DNA of 59,206 nt, taken from NCBI GenBank assembly GCA_902526005.1, contig CABZIW010000006.1, positions 1 to 59,206 on the forward strand, in the 5' to 3' direction. The notes beneath the pieces were generated by a model. It was not told the DNA's origin, ran no database searches, and worked only from the letters and a program-made list of their open reading frames with translations. The position numbers were made by a program, and so were the translations under genes. Shown piece by piece: positions 8,750 to 17,914 of this stretch. The DNA is from an uncultured Pelagibacteraceae bacterium. GTDB lineage: Bacteria > Pseudomonadota > Alphaproteobacteria > Pelagibacterales > AG-422-B15. Numbering within the stretch: position 1 is the first letter of the stretch; each line of letters begins with the position of its first letter.

Positions 8750-9550
8750 TTAATTACCGATTTTTCCTCCAACACGGATTGAACGAATGCTTTTTGCTAA
8801 GTAGTTTTCAGTGTTTGACTCTATAATAACCCCACATAATGTTCCTTCACCATCAGCAGGAGGTACCCTTTTTCGCTCAGTGTCTTGTGTAGCAAATTTT
8901 CTTACAAACTCCTCTTTTTTTGTGCCAATAACTGAGTCATAGTCGCCACACATTCCAGCGTCAGTTTGAAAAGCTGTTCCATGTTCCATAATTGTTGCAT
9001 CTGCTGTTGGAACGTGAGTATGAGTTCCAACTACTGCTGTTACTCTTCCGTCAAGATGGTGTCCCATTGCCATTTTTTCACTTGTAGCTTCAGCGTGAAA
9101 ATCGACAAATATAAATGATAGATCTTCAGTTTTTAAATTTTTAAGAACTTCTTCAATTTTAAAAAATGCATTATCACACGATCTCATAAATAGATTACCC
9201 ATTAAATTTATTACCGCAATTTTTTGTCCATTCTCATGCGTATAAGTATTTACACCTAAACCTGGGGAGCCTTCAGCAAAATTATAAGGCTTTAAAAGTT
9301 TATCATCTTTATCGATATAACTATTTATCTCTTTTTGATCCCACAAATGATTTCCAGTTGTAATTACATTAACTCCATAAGAATATAATTCGTTGCATAT
9401 TGGCTCTGTAATACCAAAGCCACCAGCAGAATTTTCCCCATTAGCAATAACAAAATCTATATTATTATTTTTAATAGCATCTGGTAAATGATCTCTCAAA
9501 GCATGTCTTCCAGATCGACCCATTACATCGCCTAAAAATAAAATTCTCAT
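8750..9550 (-). CDS. ymdB: YmdB-family metallophosphoesterase
   Basis: Member of the TIGR00282/YmdB metallophosphatase family, whose characterised members hydrolyse 2',3'-cyclic nucleotides. Metal-ligand motifs are in order: GDVMGRSGRHAL (Asp8), NGENSAGGFGI (Asn), TGNHLWDQKE, VDFHAEATSEK, and VVGTHTHVPTAD with paired His. The length is 266 residues. It is joined by four-base ATGA overlap to fau upstream and touches yebC downstream, so the three are probably cotranscribed and translationally coupled. Confidence 0.9.
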   Translation of the reverse strand: MRILFLGDVMGRSGRHALRDHLPDAIKNNNIDFVIANGENSAGGFGITEPICNELYSYGVNVITTGNHLWDQKEINSYIDKDDKLLKPYNFAEGSPGLGVNTYTHENGQKIAVINLMGNLFMRSCDNAFFKIEEVLKNLKTEDLSFIFVDFHAEATSEKMAMGHHLDGRVTAVVGTHTHVPTADATIMEHGTAFQTDAGMCGDYDSVIGTKKEEFVRKFATQDTERKRVPPADGEGTLCGVIIESNTENYLAKSIRSIRVGGKIGN

Positions 9551-10122
9551 TGGACTTTATATAAATGTTTTTCAGTTAAAATCCAATCAAGTCTTTCATC
9601 ATGATCTTCGACAGGAATTTCTTCTACTTCTTGAAATGAAAATGCTATTCCTATTTTTTTTACATCACCAATACCATTCTTTGATAAATACTTATCATAA
9701 TATCCACCCCCGTACCCCAACCTAAAGCCACTTTTGGAATAACCTAATAACGGTATTAAAATAATTTTTGGAAAGATAACTTTATCTCTTTTCTTAGGTT
9801 CTAAGATAGAAAATTTATTTTCTATTAGTTCAGTGTTTTTATCATACATGAAGAAATTAATTTCTTTAGTCTGAAAATCTATGGCTGGTAAAGCTAAATT
9901 AAGTTCTCTTTCAAGTAAATATTGGTTTAATTTTTTTGTATCTAATTCATCTCTGAAACTTATATAAGTTCCAATATATTCATTTTCTATTTCTTCTATA
10001 GCGGGCTTAATGTTATTAAGTATATTACTCTGAAAATTTATTGATGGACCAAGTTTTGAGCGTCGATTGATTAAAAACTTTCTTAATGCTTCTTTTTCTC
10101 TCAGCTGCACACCTTTCATCAT
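9547..10122 (-). CDS. fau: 5-formyltetrahydrofolate cyclo-ligase
   Basis: Converts 5-formyl-THF to 5,10-methenyl-THF with ATP, returning a dead-end folate to one-carbon metabolism. The family fold is shown by KEALRKFLINRRS at the start (lysine/arginine substrate contacts), IILIPLLGYSKSGFRLGYGGGYYDKYL (phosphate-binding loop) and EVEEIPVEDHDERLDWILTE at the end. At 191 residues it is full length. It lies just downstream of zapA. In many proteobacteria 6S RNA lies between these two genes, but the gap here is only 27 bases, so it cannot be at this site. Confidence 0.92.
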   Translation of the reverse strand: MMKGVQLREKEALRKFLINRRSKLGPSINFQSNILNNIKPAIEEIENEYIGTYISFRDELDTKKLNQYLLERELNLALPAIDFQTKEINFFMYDKNTELIENKFSILEPKKRDKVIFPKIILIPLLGYSKSGFRLGYGGGYYDKYLSKNGIGDVKKIGIAFSFQEVEEIPVEDHDERLDWILTEKHLYKVQ

Positions 10123-10149
10123 GTATAAAATGAAATCTAATTTTTTAAA

Positions 10150-10512
10150 TTAGTTTACAAGAGACAAGCGTGATAATAAATCTGTTAATCTATCGTTGCT
10201 AATGTCTAGATATTCCTGACTCTCTTTTTTCTGGTCAGTCAATTCTTTATCTTTTGAACCAATGTTTGCTTCAAGAGAATTTATTTTTTCAATATTTGTT
10301 TCAAGTTTTTTATTTAGCTCATGTATTTCATCTGCTATTAACAGTGAAGCCATTACCATTAATCTAGTTTCTCCAATTTTTCCAAATCTCTTAGTTAATT
10401 CTCTCACTTTATAGTCAATTTTTGAGCTTAAATGTTTAAGATGGTTTTCTTCACCCGGATCGCAGACAATTGCGTAATCTTGATCATTAATATTTACAAT
10501 TATTTCAGGCAT
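10150..10512 (-). CDS. zapA: Cell division protein ZapA
   Basis: Cytoplasmic FtsZ-bundling protein. The N-terminal ZapA domain is recognisable (VNINDQDYAIVCDPGEENHLKHLSSKIDYKVRELTKRFGKIGETRLMVMASLLIADEI is the span at residues 5-62), followed by a coiled coil to the end. The 120-residue length is typical. Only 3 bases separate it from the DUF4164 gene upstream, the usual alphaproteobacterial pairing. Confidence 0.88.
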   Translation of the reverse strand: MPEIIVNINDQDYAIVCDPGEENHLKHLSSKIDYKVRELTKRFGKIGETRLMVMASLLIADEIHELNKKLETNIEKINSLEANIGSKDKELTDQKKESQEYLDISNDRLTDLLSRLSLVN

Positions 10513-10515
10513 TGC

Positions 10516-10779
10516 TTAAGAATCTAATATATCTTTTATGGTATAAATGTTTTCATCGAGTTGAGAAGAAATATTGCCTGCAATATTTTTAAGTTCCATA
10601 AAATCTGACTTAAGAATCTTAATTTCATTTTCTAGATGAGAGTTATTTTCTTGTAATTTTTGATTTTGCGCTTCCAATTCTGTAGCTCTTTGAGCCTTTT
10701 TTGTTAATTTGTCGATTTCCTCACTAAGTTTATCAATTGCACCATTAAATTTAACTTTTGAATCTTGATAACCCGACAT
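10516..10779 (-). CDS. Small coiled-coil protein, DUF4164-like
   Basis: An 87-residue, almost wholly coiled-coil cytoplasmic protein (heptads from about residue 12 to 65, for example KLSEEIDKLTKKAQRATELEAQ). It sits directly upstream of zapA, as DUF4164 proteins do in alphaproteobacteria. A role with ZapA in Z-ring organisation is likely from context but not shown by the sequence. AGGGG lies 7 bases before the ATG. It is the first gene of the leftward operon. Confidence 0.7.
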   Translation of the reverse strand: MSGYQDSKVKFNGAIDKLSEEIDKLTKKAQRATELEAQNQKLQENNSHLENEIKILKSDFMELKNIAGNISSQLDENIYTIKDILDS

Positions 10780-10803
10780 TAAAACCCCTTGAAATTTTAA
10801 TCG

Positions 10804-10833
10804 AGTTTAACTGTCTTTTTTGTTCTCAGTCAA
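10804..10833 (-). promoter_or_regulatory. Putative sigma-70-type promoter for DUF4164-zapA
   Basis: On the minus strand TTGACT (10828-10833) and TAAACT (10804-10809) are spaced by 18 bases, about 25 bases before the DUF4164 start, in the divergent gap shared with tkt. The -35 is good and the -10 moderate. Confidence 0.4.
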
Positions 10834-10944
10834 CTTATAATATTGCAAATAGACAGATTATTTTTTTGTTAATAATTTGCTAAAATTTAAGACTCTTTAT
10901 AGATAATTGCTTATATTAAGCTCAAAATCCAATTTATTGATAAT

Positions 10945-12942
10945 ATGCCTTACAAAAAAGATCAGTCTGCAGTTACTCATGATGATTTAGCTAACGCAAT
11001 AAGGTTTCTTTCAATCGATGCGGTTGAAAAAGCAAAAAGTGGTCACCCAGGTTTACCTATGGGTATGGCAGATGTAGCAACTGTTCTTTTTACGAAGTTT
11101 TTAAAATACAATCCTAATGTTCCAAGGTGGCATGATAGAGATAGGTTCGTACTATCTGCTGGTCATGGATCAATGCTTTTATACTCACTACTCTATTTAA
11201 CCGGTCATAAAGATATGACTATTCAAGAAATCAAGAAATTTAGAAAGCTTGGTAGTAAATGTGCAGGTCATCCAGAGTATGGGCTCGCTAAAGGAATAGA
11301 AACGACGACTGGCCCACTTGGACAAGGTATCGGCAATGCAGTTGGAATGGCGTTAGCAGAAGAAATACTAAGAAGTCAATTTGGCGAAAAAATTGTAAAT
11401 CATTTCACTTACGTTATTGCAAGTGATGGTGATTTAATGGAGGGGATTTCTCATGAAGTTGCATCTTTTGCAGGACATCTAAAACTAAATAAATTAATTG
11501 TTTTTTTTGACGATAATGGGATTTCAATAGATGGACCTGTTAAACTGGCAAACTCAGAAAATACGGCTGAAAGATTTAAAGCCTATGGATGGAATACAAT
11601 TAAGATAAATGGTCACAAACCTAAAGAAATAATACAGTCAATTAAGAGAGCTCAAAAATCTAAGAAACCTACATTAATTTCTTGTAAAACTAAAATTGGT
11701 TTTGGATCTCCAAACAAACAAGGAAAATCATCAGTTCATGGTTCACCACTTGGTGAGGATGAAGTAAAACTTACTAGAACTAAACTGAATTGGCCACACA
11801 AACCATTTACAGTTCCAAAAAATATACTTGAGGAGTGGAAAAATCTTAGTAAAAAATCAATTGATGCATATAAGTCTTGGAAATTGAATTATGAGAAACT
11901 TCCAAAAAGCAAAAAGGCTCACTACATAAGAAGAATCGAAGGAAAGCTTCCATTAAAATTAATTCAAAACTTTAATCAGTTTAAGAAGAAATATATTAAG
12001 AAACCACTCGATGTTGCCACACGACAAGCATCAGAAATGGTAATAAATACAATTTCATCATCACTACCTGAATTGGTTGGAGGCTCAGCAGACTTGACAG
12101 GTTCTAACAATACCAAAGGTAATAAAATGGAAGTTATTAATTCTACAAATTACAATGGCAATTATATTTACTATGGAATACGAGAGCACGGTATGGCTTC
12201 TATCATGAATGGGTTGTCACTCCATAATGGAATTATTCCATTTGGTGGAACCTTTCTAATTTTTTTAGATTATTGTAAACCATCTCTTCGTCTTGCAGCT
12301 TTAATGAAACAAAGAGCTATATATATATTAACACATGACTCAATCGGTCTTGGTGAAGATGGCCCAACTCATCAACCAATTGAACAGCTTGCATCATTAA
12401 GAGCAACGCCAAATGTAAAAGTCTTTAGACCTGCTGATTTAATTGAAACTGCGGAAGCATGGGAATTAGCGCTTTCAAATTCAAAGGGACCAAGTGTAAT
12501 TGCGCTTACAAGGCAAAAACTTCCGATGATAAGAAAAAAGTATCATGCAAAAAATATTAGTGCTCAAGGAGCTTACGAATTAAAAAGTAATTCAAAAAAA
12601 CCTAATATTTCTATTTTCGCGTCTGGCTCTGAAGTCGAAATTGCACTGCAATTAATGACTATGCTTGAAAAAAAGAAAAAGTTAGTGAGAGTCGTTTCAG
12701 TACCGTGCATGGAACAGTTTAAAATCCAAAGTAAAACGTATCAAAAAATAATTAGAGGAAACTCTGAAATTAATGTTTCGATTGAGGCAGGAACTAATTT
12801 TGGGTGGAACCAAGTATGCCCTGAGAATACAATAAACATCGGTATGAAAGATTTTGGAGCAAGTGCTCCTTATCAAAAGCTCTACGATTTTTATGGAATT
12901 ACGGCAAAAAAAATATTCAAATTAATAAGTAAGAAAATATAG
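10945..12942 (+). CDS. tkt: Transketolase
   Basis: Thiamine-diphosphate enzyme that moves two-carbon ketol units in the pentose phosphate pathway. N-terminal ThDP-binding domain: SGHPGLPMGMADVATVLF, PLGQGIGNAVGMALAE and GDGDLMEGISHE, with metal ligand motif DDNGISIDG. Pyrimidine-binding domain: GIREHGMASIMNGL and HDSIGLGEDGPTHQPIEQLASLRA. At 665 residues it is complete. It is the first gene of a rightward cluster leading into gap, pgk and fba. The N-terminus has a normal short leader; ATG at 10945. Confidence 0.97.
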   Translation: MPYKKDQSAVTHDDLANAIRFLSIDAVEKAKSGHPGLPMGMADVATVLFTKFLKYNPNVPRWHDRDRFVLSAGHGSMLLYSLLYLTGHKDMTIQEIKKFRKLGSKCAGHPEYGLAKGIETTTGPLGQGIGNAVGMALAEEILRSQFGEKIVNHFTYVIASDGDLMEGISHEVASFAGHLKLNKLIVFFDDNGISIDGPVKLANSENTAERFKAYGWNTIKINGHKPKEIIQSIKRAQKSKKPTLISCKTKIGFGSPNKQGKSSVHGSPLGEDEVKLTRTKLNWPHKPFTVPKNILEEWKNLSKKSIDAYKSWKLNYEKLPKSKKAHYIRRIEGKLPLKLIQNFNQFKKKYIKKPLDVATRQASEMVINTISSSLPELVGGSADLTGSNNTKGNKMEVINSTNYNGNYIYYGIREHGMASIMNGLSLHNGIIPFGGTFLIFLDYCKPSLRLAALMKQRAIYILTHDSIGLGEDGPTHQPIEQLASLRATPNVKVFRPADLIETAEAWELALSNSKGPSVIALTRQKLPMIRKKYHAKNISAQGAYELKSNSKKPNISIFASGSEVEIALQLMTMLEKKKKLVRVVSVPCMEQFKIQSKTYQKIIRGNSEINVSIEAGTNFGWNQVCPENTINIGMKDFGASAPYQKLYDFYGITAKKIFKLISKKI

Positions 12943-12954
12943 GAGATACTAAAT

Positions 12955-13965
12955 ATGGCTGTAAATGTTGCAATAAGTGGATTTGGAAGAATTGGAAGGT
13001 TGGTTTTAAGATCAATCATTGAGAGTAAAAGAAAAGATATTAATGTCGTGGCTATAAACGATTTAGCCCCAATAGAAACAAACGCATTTTTACTTGCAAA
13101 TGATACGGTTCACGGCCCTCTTAATGAAAAAGTATCGTTCAAACGCAATAAAATGATCATTGGCAGAAAAAGTATTACAGTATTGAGTCAGAGAGATCCT
13201 CAAAAACTTCCTTGGAAAAGAATGAAAATTGACGTCGCTCTTGAATGCACTGGCTTATTTACTTCAAAAGATAAAGCGGCAATGCATATTAAAGCCGGCG
13301 CAAAAAAGGTTTTAGTCTCAGCGCCATGTACAAATGCTGATAAAACTATTGTATATGGAGTAAATGAAGATGAGATTACAAAAGAAGACTTAGTTGTATC
13401 TAATGCATCTTGTACAACAAATTGTCTAGCTCCTGTTGCAAAAGTTTTACACGATAAATTTAAAATTGTTCATGGCTATATGACAACGATTCATGCCTTT
13501 ACTGGTGACCAAAGTGTTCTGGATACATTTCACTCAGACTTAAGAAGAGCTCGAGCCGCGTCATTGTCAATGATACCTACATCCACAGGAGCTGCAAAAG
13601 CAGTAGGACTCGTTATGCCTGAGCTTTCTGGTAAGTTAGATGGAACCGCAATTAGAGTACCAACACCTAATGTTTCATTAATCGACTTTAAATTTGTTTC
13701 TAAAAAAAGAATGACAGTCGATAGTATTAATAAGGCTATGTCAGCTGCAGCAAAATCAAATAAGCTTAATGGAATCCTAGATGTAAATTCTAAACCATTG
13801 GTTTCATCTGACTTTAATCATAATCCTGCCTCGTCAAATTTTGATTTAACTCAAACACAAGTAATTGATGGAAAGTTTGGAAGAGTTTTAAGTTGGTATG
13901 ATAATGAATGGGGCTTTTCAAATAGAATGTGTGATACTGCAGTTGCAATGAAAAGATCTAGATAG
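12955..13965 (+). CDS. gap: Glyceraldehyde-3-phosphate dehydrogenase (type I)
   Basis: Oxidises glyceraldehyde 3-phosphate to 1,3-bisphosphoglycerate with NAD(P)+, or the reverse. The Rossmann motif is GFGRIGRLVLR at the N-terminus. The active-site motif is SNASCTTNCLAPVAKVLH, with catalytic Cys and a His in the following TIHAFTGDQ block, and the C-terminal catalytic-domain WYDNEWGFSNRM is intact. It has 336 residues. AGGAGA lies 8 bases upstream of the ATG, 12 bases after tkt. Confidence 0.98.
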   Translation: MAVNVAISGFGRIGRLVLRSIIESKRKDINVVAINDLAPIETNAFLLANDTVHGPLNEKVSFKRNKMIIGRKSITVLSQRDPQKLPWKRMKIDVALECTGLFTSKDKAAMHIKAGAKKVLVSAPCTNADKTIVYGVNEDEITKEDLVVSNASCTTNCLAPVAKVLHDKFKIVHGYMTTIHAFTGDQSVLDTFHSDLRRARAASLSMIPTSTGAAKAVGLVMPELSGKLDGTAIRVPTPNVSLIDFKFVSKKRMTVDSINKAMSAAAKSNKLNGILDVNSKPLVSSDFNHNPASSNFDLTQTQVIDGKFGRVLSWYDNEWGFSNRMCDTAVAMKRSR

Positions 13966-13966
13966 A

Positions 13967-15163
13967 ATGTTAAATGTTAAAGCTCTAAAAACATTTGATC
14001 AGAAAAATAAAACCGTACTTATTCGCTTTGACCTAAATATTCCGCTCAACAAAGAGGCCTCTACAATAAGCGATCGGATTACGAGAATTAAAAATCCAAT
14101 ACAAAACCTTCTTAATAAGAATAATAAAGTTGTAATTCTGTCTCATCTAGGAAGACCAAAAGGAAAAAGAAATGATGAGCTTTCACTCAATCAAATAATC
14201 GGCTCGTTAGAAAGTGTATTGCAAAAAAAAATAATATTTCTCTCAAATTGTATAGGCGATGAGATTGAAAAAAAAATAAATTCTTTAAGCCAGGATTCAA
14301 TTATTCTTCTTGAAAATTGCCGTTTTCATGAAGGTGAAGAACAAAATGATAAATTTTTTGCATCCGAGCTATCAAAATTAGCAGACGTTTATATCAATGA
14401 TGCTTTTGCATGTTCTCATAGAGCTCACGCTTCAATTGAAGCAATCACAAACTTCATACCATCTTATTGTGGCGAACTATTACATGAAGAAATATTAAAT
14501 TTAAATGACGTAGTTAATAACCCTAAAACTCCTGCATTAACTATCATTGGTGGCTCAAAAATCTCTACAAAAATTACAGTTATAAAAAATCTCCTGCAAA
14601 AAATGGACACAATTGTCATTGCTGGTGGGATGGCTAATAATTTTCTTAAATATTTAGGAAATGATATAAAAAATTCATTGATTGAAAATGATGTAAATCA
14701 CCTCGTAAAAGAAATTATTAGTTTTGCAAATGAGCAAAAATGTAAACTAATTTTACCTTTAGATGTCGTTACAGCTGAGAAAGTATCTGAAACTACAGAA
14801 ATAAACGAATGTGCAGTTGATGCTGTAAAAGATAATCAAATGATTTTAGATATTGGGAAACAAACTATCGAGTTGATTAAGAATGAAATTTCAAATTGTG
14901 AAACAGTATTTTGGAATGGACCGGTGGGTGTCTTTGAAACTAAACCATTTCATAAAGGCACATTCGAGATCGCTAAATTCATTGCTGAAATTACTGATAA
15001 AAATAGTCTTCGATCTTTTGCTGGGGGCGGTGATACAATTTCCGCGCTGGATATGGCGGCTGTTAAAGATAAATTTTCTTATGTTTCTACTGGCGGAGGA
15101 GCTCTACTTGAGCTAATAGAAGGTAAGAAATTGCCAGGTTTAGTTGCCTTAGGAGCTTTATAA
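13967..15163 (+). CDS. pgk: Phosphoglycerate kinase
   Basis: Transfers phosphate between 1,3-bisphosphoglycerate and ADP. Visible signatures: LIRFDLNIPLN (substrate loop), HLGRPKG, LLENCRFHEGEE, INDAFACSHRAHAS, GGSKISTKITVI (hinge and nucleotide site) and FAGGGDTISALD near the C-terminus. The length is 398 residues. The start codon falls two bases after the gap stop, so translation is probably coupled. Confidence 0.98.
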   Translation: MLNVKALKTFDQKNKTVLIRFDLNIPLNKEASTISDRITRIKNPIQNLLNKNNKVVILSHLGRPKGKRNDELSLNQIIGSLESVLQKKIIFLSNCIGDEIEKKINSLSQDSIILLENCRFHEGEEQNDKFFASELSKLADVYINDAFACSHRAHASIEAITNFIPSYCGELLHEEILNLNDVVNNPKTPALTIIGGSKISTKITVIKNLLQKMDTIVIAGGMANNFLKYLGNDIKNSLIENDVNHLVKEIISFANEQKCKLILPLDVVTAEKVSETTEINECAVDAVKDNQMILDIGKQTIELIKNEISNCETVFWNGPVGVFETKPFHKGTFEIAKFIAEITDKNSLRSFAGGGDTISALDMAAVKDKFSYVSTGGGALLELIEGKKLPGLVALGAL

Positions 15164-15176
15164 AAAGGAGAAGAAA

Positions 15177-16190
15177 ATGATACCAAAGACTTTAGAAGAG
15201 ATAGCAAATTACATTGTCAGTGATGGCAAAGGAATTCTGGCAGCCGATGAAAGTTCAGGAACCATTGAGAAACGATTCAAATCAATTAATGTTGAGTCTA
15301 CCGAAGATAATAGAAGAAAGTATAGAGAAATGTTATTTAGATCTCCGGTCATGGCAGAGGCAATTGGCGGAGTGATACTTTTTGACGAAACTCTCAGACA
15401 AAAGTCCGGTGATGGAGACTATTTAAGAAATGTTATACTTGATCACGGCTCACTGCCGGGAATTAAAGTTGATCAAGGAGTAAAAGAGTTTGAAGGTGGT
15501 AGTGATGAAAAAATTACTACAGGATTAGACGGACTTCATGAACGTTGTCAAGAGTACGAGAAGCTTGGAGCGAAATTTACAAAATGGAGAGCCGTTATAA
15601 ATGTAAATGATGAAATACCATCAAACAATTGTATAAGCGAAAATATGAATGCATTAGCTGAATATGCGCTCATTGCTCAACAAAGCAATATGGTACCGAT
15701 TGTTGAGCCTGAGGTTATTATGGATGGGTCCCACTCTGTGGAAAGGTGTCATGAGGTTACTAATCAAACACTATTAATATTATTTGAAATGCTTGATAAA
15801 AAAAATGTCAATATTAAAGGAACTCTTCTTAAACCAAATATGGTTGTATCAGGAACAGAAAATAACTACCAAGCCCCCATTGAAGAAGTTGCAGAAAAAA
15901 CACTTCAATGTCTCAAATCATCTGTTCCAGATGAATTACCTGGAATTGTTTTTTTATCTGGTGGTCAGTCAGACCTAGATGCAACAGCTCATCTCGATGC
16001 AATGAATAAAATAGGTGGCTTTAAATGGAAGCTAAGTTTTTCTTATGGAAGGGCTTTACAACAAGCGGCTCTCAAAACTTGGGCTGGCAAAGATGACAAT
16101 CTTGAAGCGGCTCAAAAAGCTTTTAGCCATAGAGCTGTAATGAATATGAAGGCTGCACAAGGTCAGTGGGATAAATCTCTCGAAGGTTAA
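15177..16190 (+). CDS. fba: Class I fructose-bisphosphate aldolase
   Basis: Schiff-base aldolase interconverting fructose 1,6-bisphosphate with dihydroxyacetone phosphate and glyceraldehyde 3-phosphate. The class I family is clear from GKGILAADESSGTIEKRF, FKSINVESTEDNRRKYRE, PGIKVDQGVK, KWRAVI, VPIVEPEVIMDG and the Schiff-base lysine segment KGTLLKPNMVVSG, then FLSGGQSDLDATAHL. It has 337 residues. A strong AAAGGAGAAG ribosome-binding site precedes the ATG. It is unrelated to the zinc-dependent class II enzymes found in many bacteria. Confidence 0.96.
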   Translation: MIPKTLEEIANYIVSDGKGILAADESSGTIEKRFKSINVESTEDNRRKYREMLFRSPVMAEAIGGVILFDETLRQKSGDGDYLRNVILDHGSLPGIKVDQGVKEFEGGSDEKITTGLDGLHERCQEYEKLGAKFTKWRAVINVNDEIPSNNCISENMNALAEYALIAQQSNMVPIVEPEVIMDGSHSVERCHEVTNQTLLILFEMLDKKNVNIKGTLLKPNMVVSGTENNYQAPIEEVAEKTLQCLKSSVPDELPGIVFLSGGQSDLDATAHLDAMNKIGGFKWKLSFSYGRALQQAALKTWAGKDDNLEAAQKAFSHRAVMNMKAAQGQWDKSLEG

Positions 16191-16196
16191 GAAAAA

Positions 16197-16760
16197 ATGA
16201 AAATTAATGGAAACGCTGTTAAACCAGGAATGATAGTTGAACACAAGGGAGAATTGTGGGTTGTGAATAAATCTCAATCTGTAAAACCTGGTAAAGGTGG
16301 TGCGTTTAATCAAGTTGAGATGAAAAATATTAAAACTAGTATGAAATTAAATGAACGTTTCAGAGCATCAGAAGAAGTAGAGAGGGTTAGAGTGGATGAA
16401 GAAAAATATCAGTATCTGTACAAGCAAGATAGCAAACTTTTCTTTATGAACAGTACTTCATATGAACAAATTGAAATTGATGAGGAAATAGTTGGAGAAA
16501 AGCTAGTTTTAATGAGTGAAAATGATGAGGTCATCCTAGAAATGTATAATGAAAAGCCAATAGGAATTCAACTTCCTAAAACCTTATCTTTTATTGTCAA
16601 TGAAACAGAGGCTGTTGTAAAAGGACAAACAGCCGCTTCATCGAACAAGCCTGCCATTCTTGAAAATGGTATTAGAGTAATGGTTCCACCTTTTATAGAA
16701 CAGGGTGAAAAGATAGAAATTAATACAGAGGACCTATCATATTCAAAAAGAGTTGACTAA
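16197..16760 (+). CDS. efp: Translation elongation factor P
   Basis: Ribosome-binding factor that relieves stalling at polyproline. The KOW-like N-terminal domain has the modification loop PGKGGAFNQ (conserved Lys33 at the tip), followed by two OB domains. The C-terminal signature is ENGIRVMVPPFIEQGEKIEINTEDLSY (abridged here to its key residues). It has 187 residues. It begins 6 bases after fba and its stop overlaps the suhB start (TAATG). No lysine-modifying EpmA gene is in the window. Confidence 0.96.
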   Translation: MKINGNAVKPGMIVEHKGELWVVNKSQSVKPGKGGAFNQVEMKNIKTSMKLNERFRASEEVERVRVDEEKYQYLYKQDSKLFFMNSTSYEQIEIDEEIVGEKLVLMSENDEVILEMYNEKPIGIQLPKTLSFIVNETEAVVKGQTAASSNKPAILENGIRVMVPPFIEQGEKIEINTEDLSYSKRVD

Positions 16761-17548
16761 TGAGCTACTCAGACCCTTATATCAATGCGATTTTTTTAGC
16801 CTGTAGAAAAACTAGTAAAAGCCTTATTCGGGATTTTGGTGAAGTTGAAAAACTTCAAGTGTCTCTGAAGGGCGTCTCTGATTTTGTATCATTAGCAGAT
16901 ACAAAAGCTGAAAAAATGTTAATTAAAGAACTAACTTATTCATATCCTAAAATAAATATTATTGCCGAAGAAACAGGTAATATAAAAAATTCTGATGAAA
17001 ATATTAGATGGATTATTGATCCCCTTGATGGCACAAGCAACTTTGTTTTTAGTATTCCACACTTTGCTATATCAATTGCGCTTGAAAAGAATAACGAGGT
17101 AATAGTTGGAGGTGTATATCAACCGCTTACTGATGAATTCTTTTGGGCAGTTAAAGGGAGAGGCGCCTACTGTAATAATCTGAGACTCAGGGTGTCCTCA
17201 AAAGAAAACCTTGAAGACTGTATGATTGGCACAGGCATTCCTCATAAAGGTATGAAAGGTCATGAAGAATATGTTCCTGGGTTAAAGCAAGTTATGGAAA
17301 AAGTATGCGGCATAAGAAGATTTGGCGCAGCGTCACTCGACTTAGCTTATGTGGCCGCAGGAAAATTTGACGGATATTGGGAAAAAAATTTAAAATTGGT
17401 TGATATTGCAGCTGGCTCATTAATTGTAAAGGAGGCCGGAGGAAAAGTAACTGATTTTGATGGAAAAGAGGACTATCTCAAAAGTGGAAGAATATTAGCA
17501 TCTAATTTTAGAATACATGAAAAGCTTAAAAAAATAATTGAATTATAA
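16760..17548 (+). CDS. suhB: Inositol-1-monophosphatase family protein SuhB
   Basis: Mg-dependent, Li-sensitive phosphatase family. Metal-binding motifs: IIAEETGN (Glu), IDPLDGTSNFVFSIPHFAISIAL (the DPLDGT signature) and KLVDIAAGSLIVKEAGG with the catalytic-site Asp (where SuhB usually has WDxAAG). The length is 262 residues. In E. coli, SuhB also joins the rRNA antitermination complex. It is the last gene of the tkt-gap-pgk-fba-efp run and ends overlapping the convergent small membrane gene by 6 bases. Distinct from the HisN-like paralogue at 28704. Confidence 0.92.
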   Translation: MSYSDPYINAIFLACRKTSKSLIRDFGEVEKLQVSLKGVSDFVSLADTKAEKMLIKELTYSYPKINIIAEETGNIKNSDENIRWIIDPLDGTSNFVFSIPHFAISIALEKNNEVIVGGVYQPLTDEFFWAVKGRGAYCNNLRLRVSSKENLEDCMIGTGIPHKGMKGHEEYVPGLKQVMEKVCGIRRFGAASLDLAYVAAGKFDGYWEKNLKLVDIAAGSLIVKEAGGKVTDFDGKEDYLKSGRILASNFRIHEKLKKIIEL

Positions 17549-17845
17549 TTTAAGTCCAAATCTGCTTAAAAATTTTTTTTCAAATGACCAAAAATATTGA
17601 AATTGTCCAAATGGCAGTGCAACAAGTAGCAGTAATATTTGATAGATTACAAAAAGCAATATTATTCTAAGCGGCCAAAAAATTATTGGATTTAAATTCT
17701 CTTCTTGAAGACCAATAAATTGAAATAATTCGACAGTGATATAAAGCGACAATGACCCTGTAATAGCAAAAATAATCATGATTACGATAAACTGAGAGAA
17801 ACTATGAATATTAAGCCGTCTCATCATTATTGAAATTATATTCAT
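17543..17845 (-). CDS. Small membrane protein, DUF6787-like
   Basis: About 100 residues with two hydrophobic segments (FSQFIVIMIIFAITGSLSLYI and IIFWPLRIILLFVIYQILLL), then FGQFQYFWSFEKKFLSRFG. The arrangement (RR near the start, ITGS, a P-L-R-I-I/L block, and the closing FGQF-FFW-FEKK-RFG) resembles the DUF6787 family that I know mainly from Bacteroidota. I start it at ATG 17845; a TTG at 17857 and ATGs at 17827 and 17824 are also in frame. No function is known. Convergent with and overlapping suhB. Confidence 0.6.
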   Translation of the reverse strand: MNIISIMMRRLNIHSFSQFIVIMIIFAITGSLSLYITVELFQFIGLQEENLNPIIFWPLRIILLFVIYQILLLLVALPFGQFQYFWSFEKKFLSRFGLKL

Positions 17846-17914
17846 AAAATTTAACAATTAACTGTTGATCAATAATATTATATAGGATATCTACTCACAA
17901 AAAATAGAACATAT

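Noticed and set aside
10123-10149. 6S RNA between zapA and fau
   Set aside because: This is its usual place in many proteobacteria, but the gap is only 27 bases.
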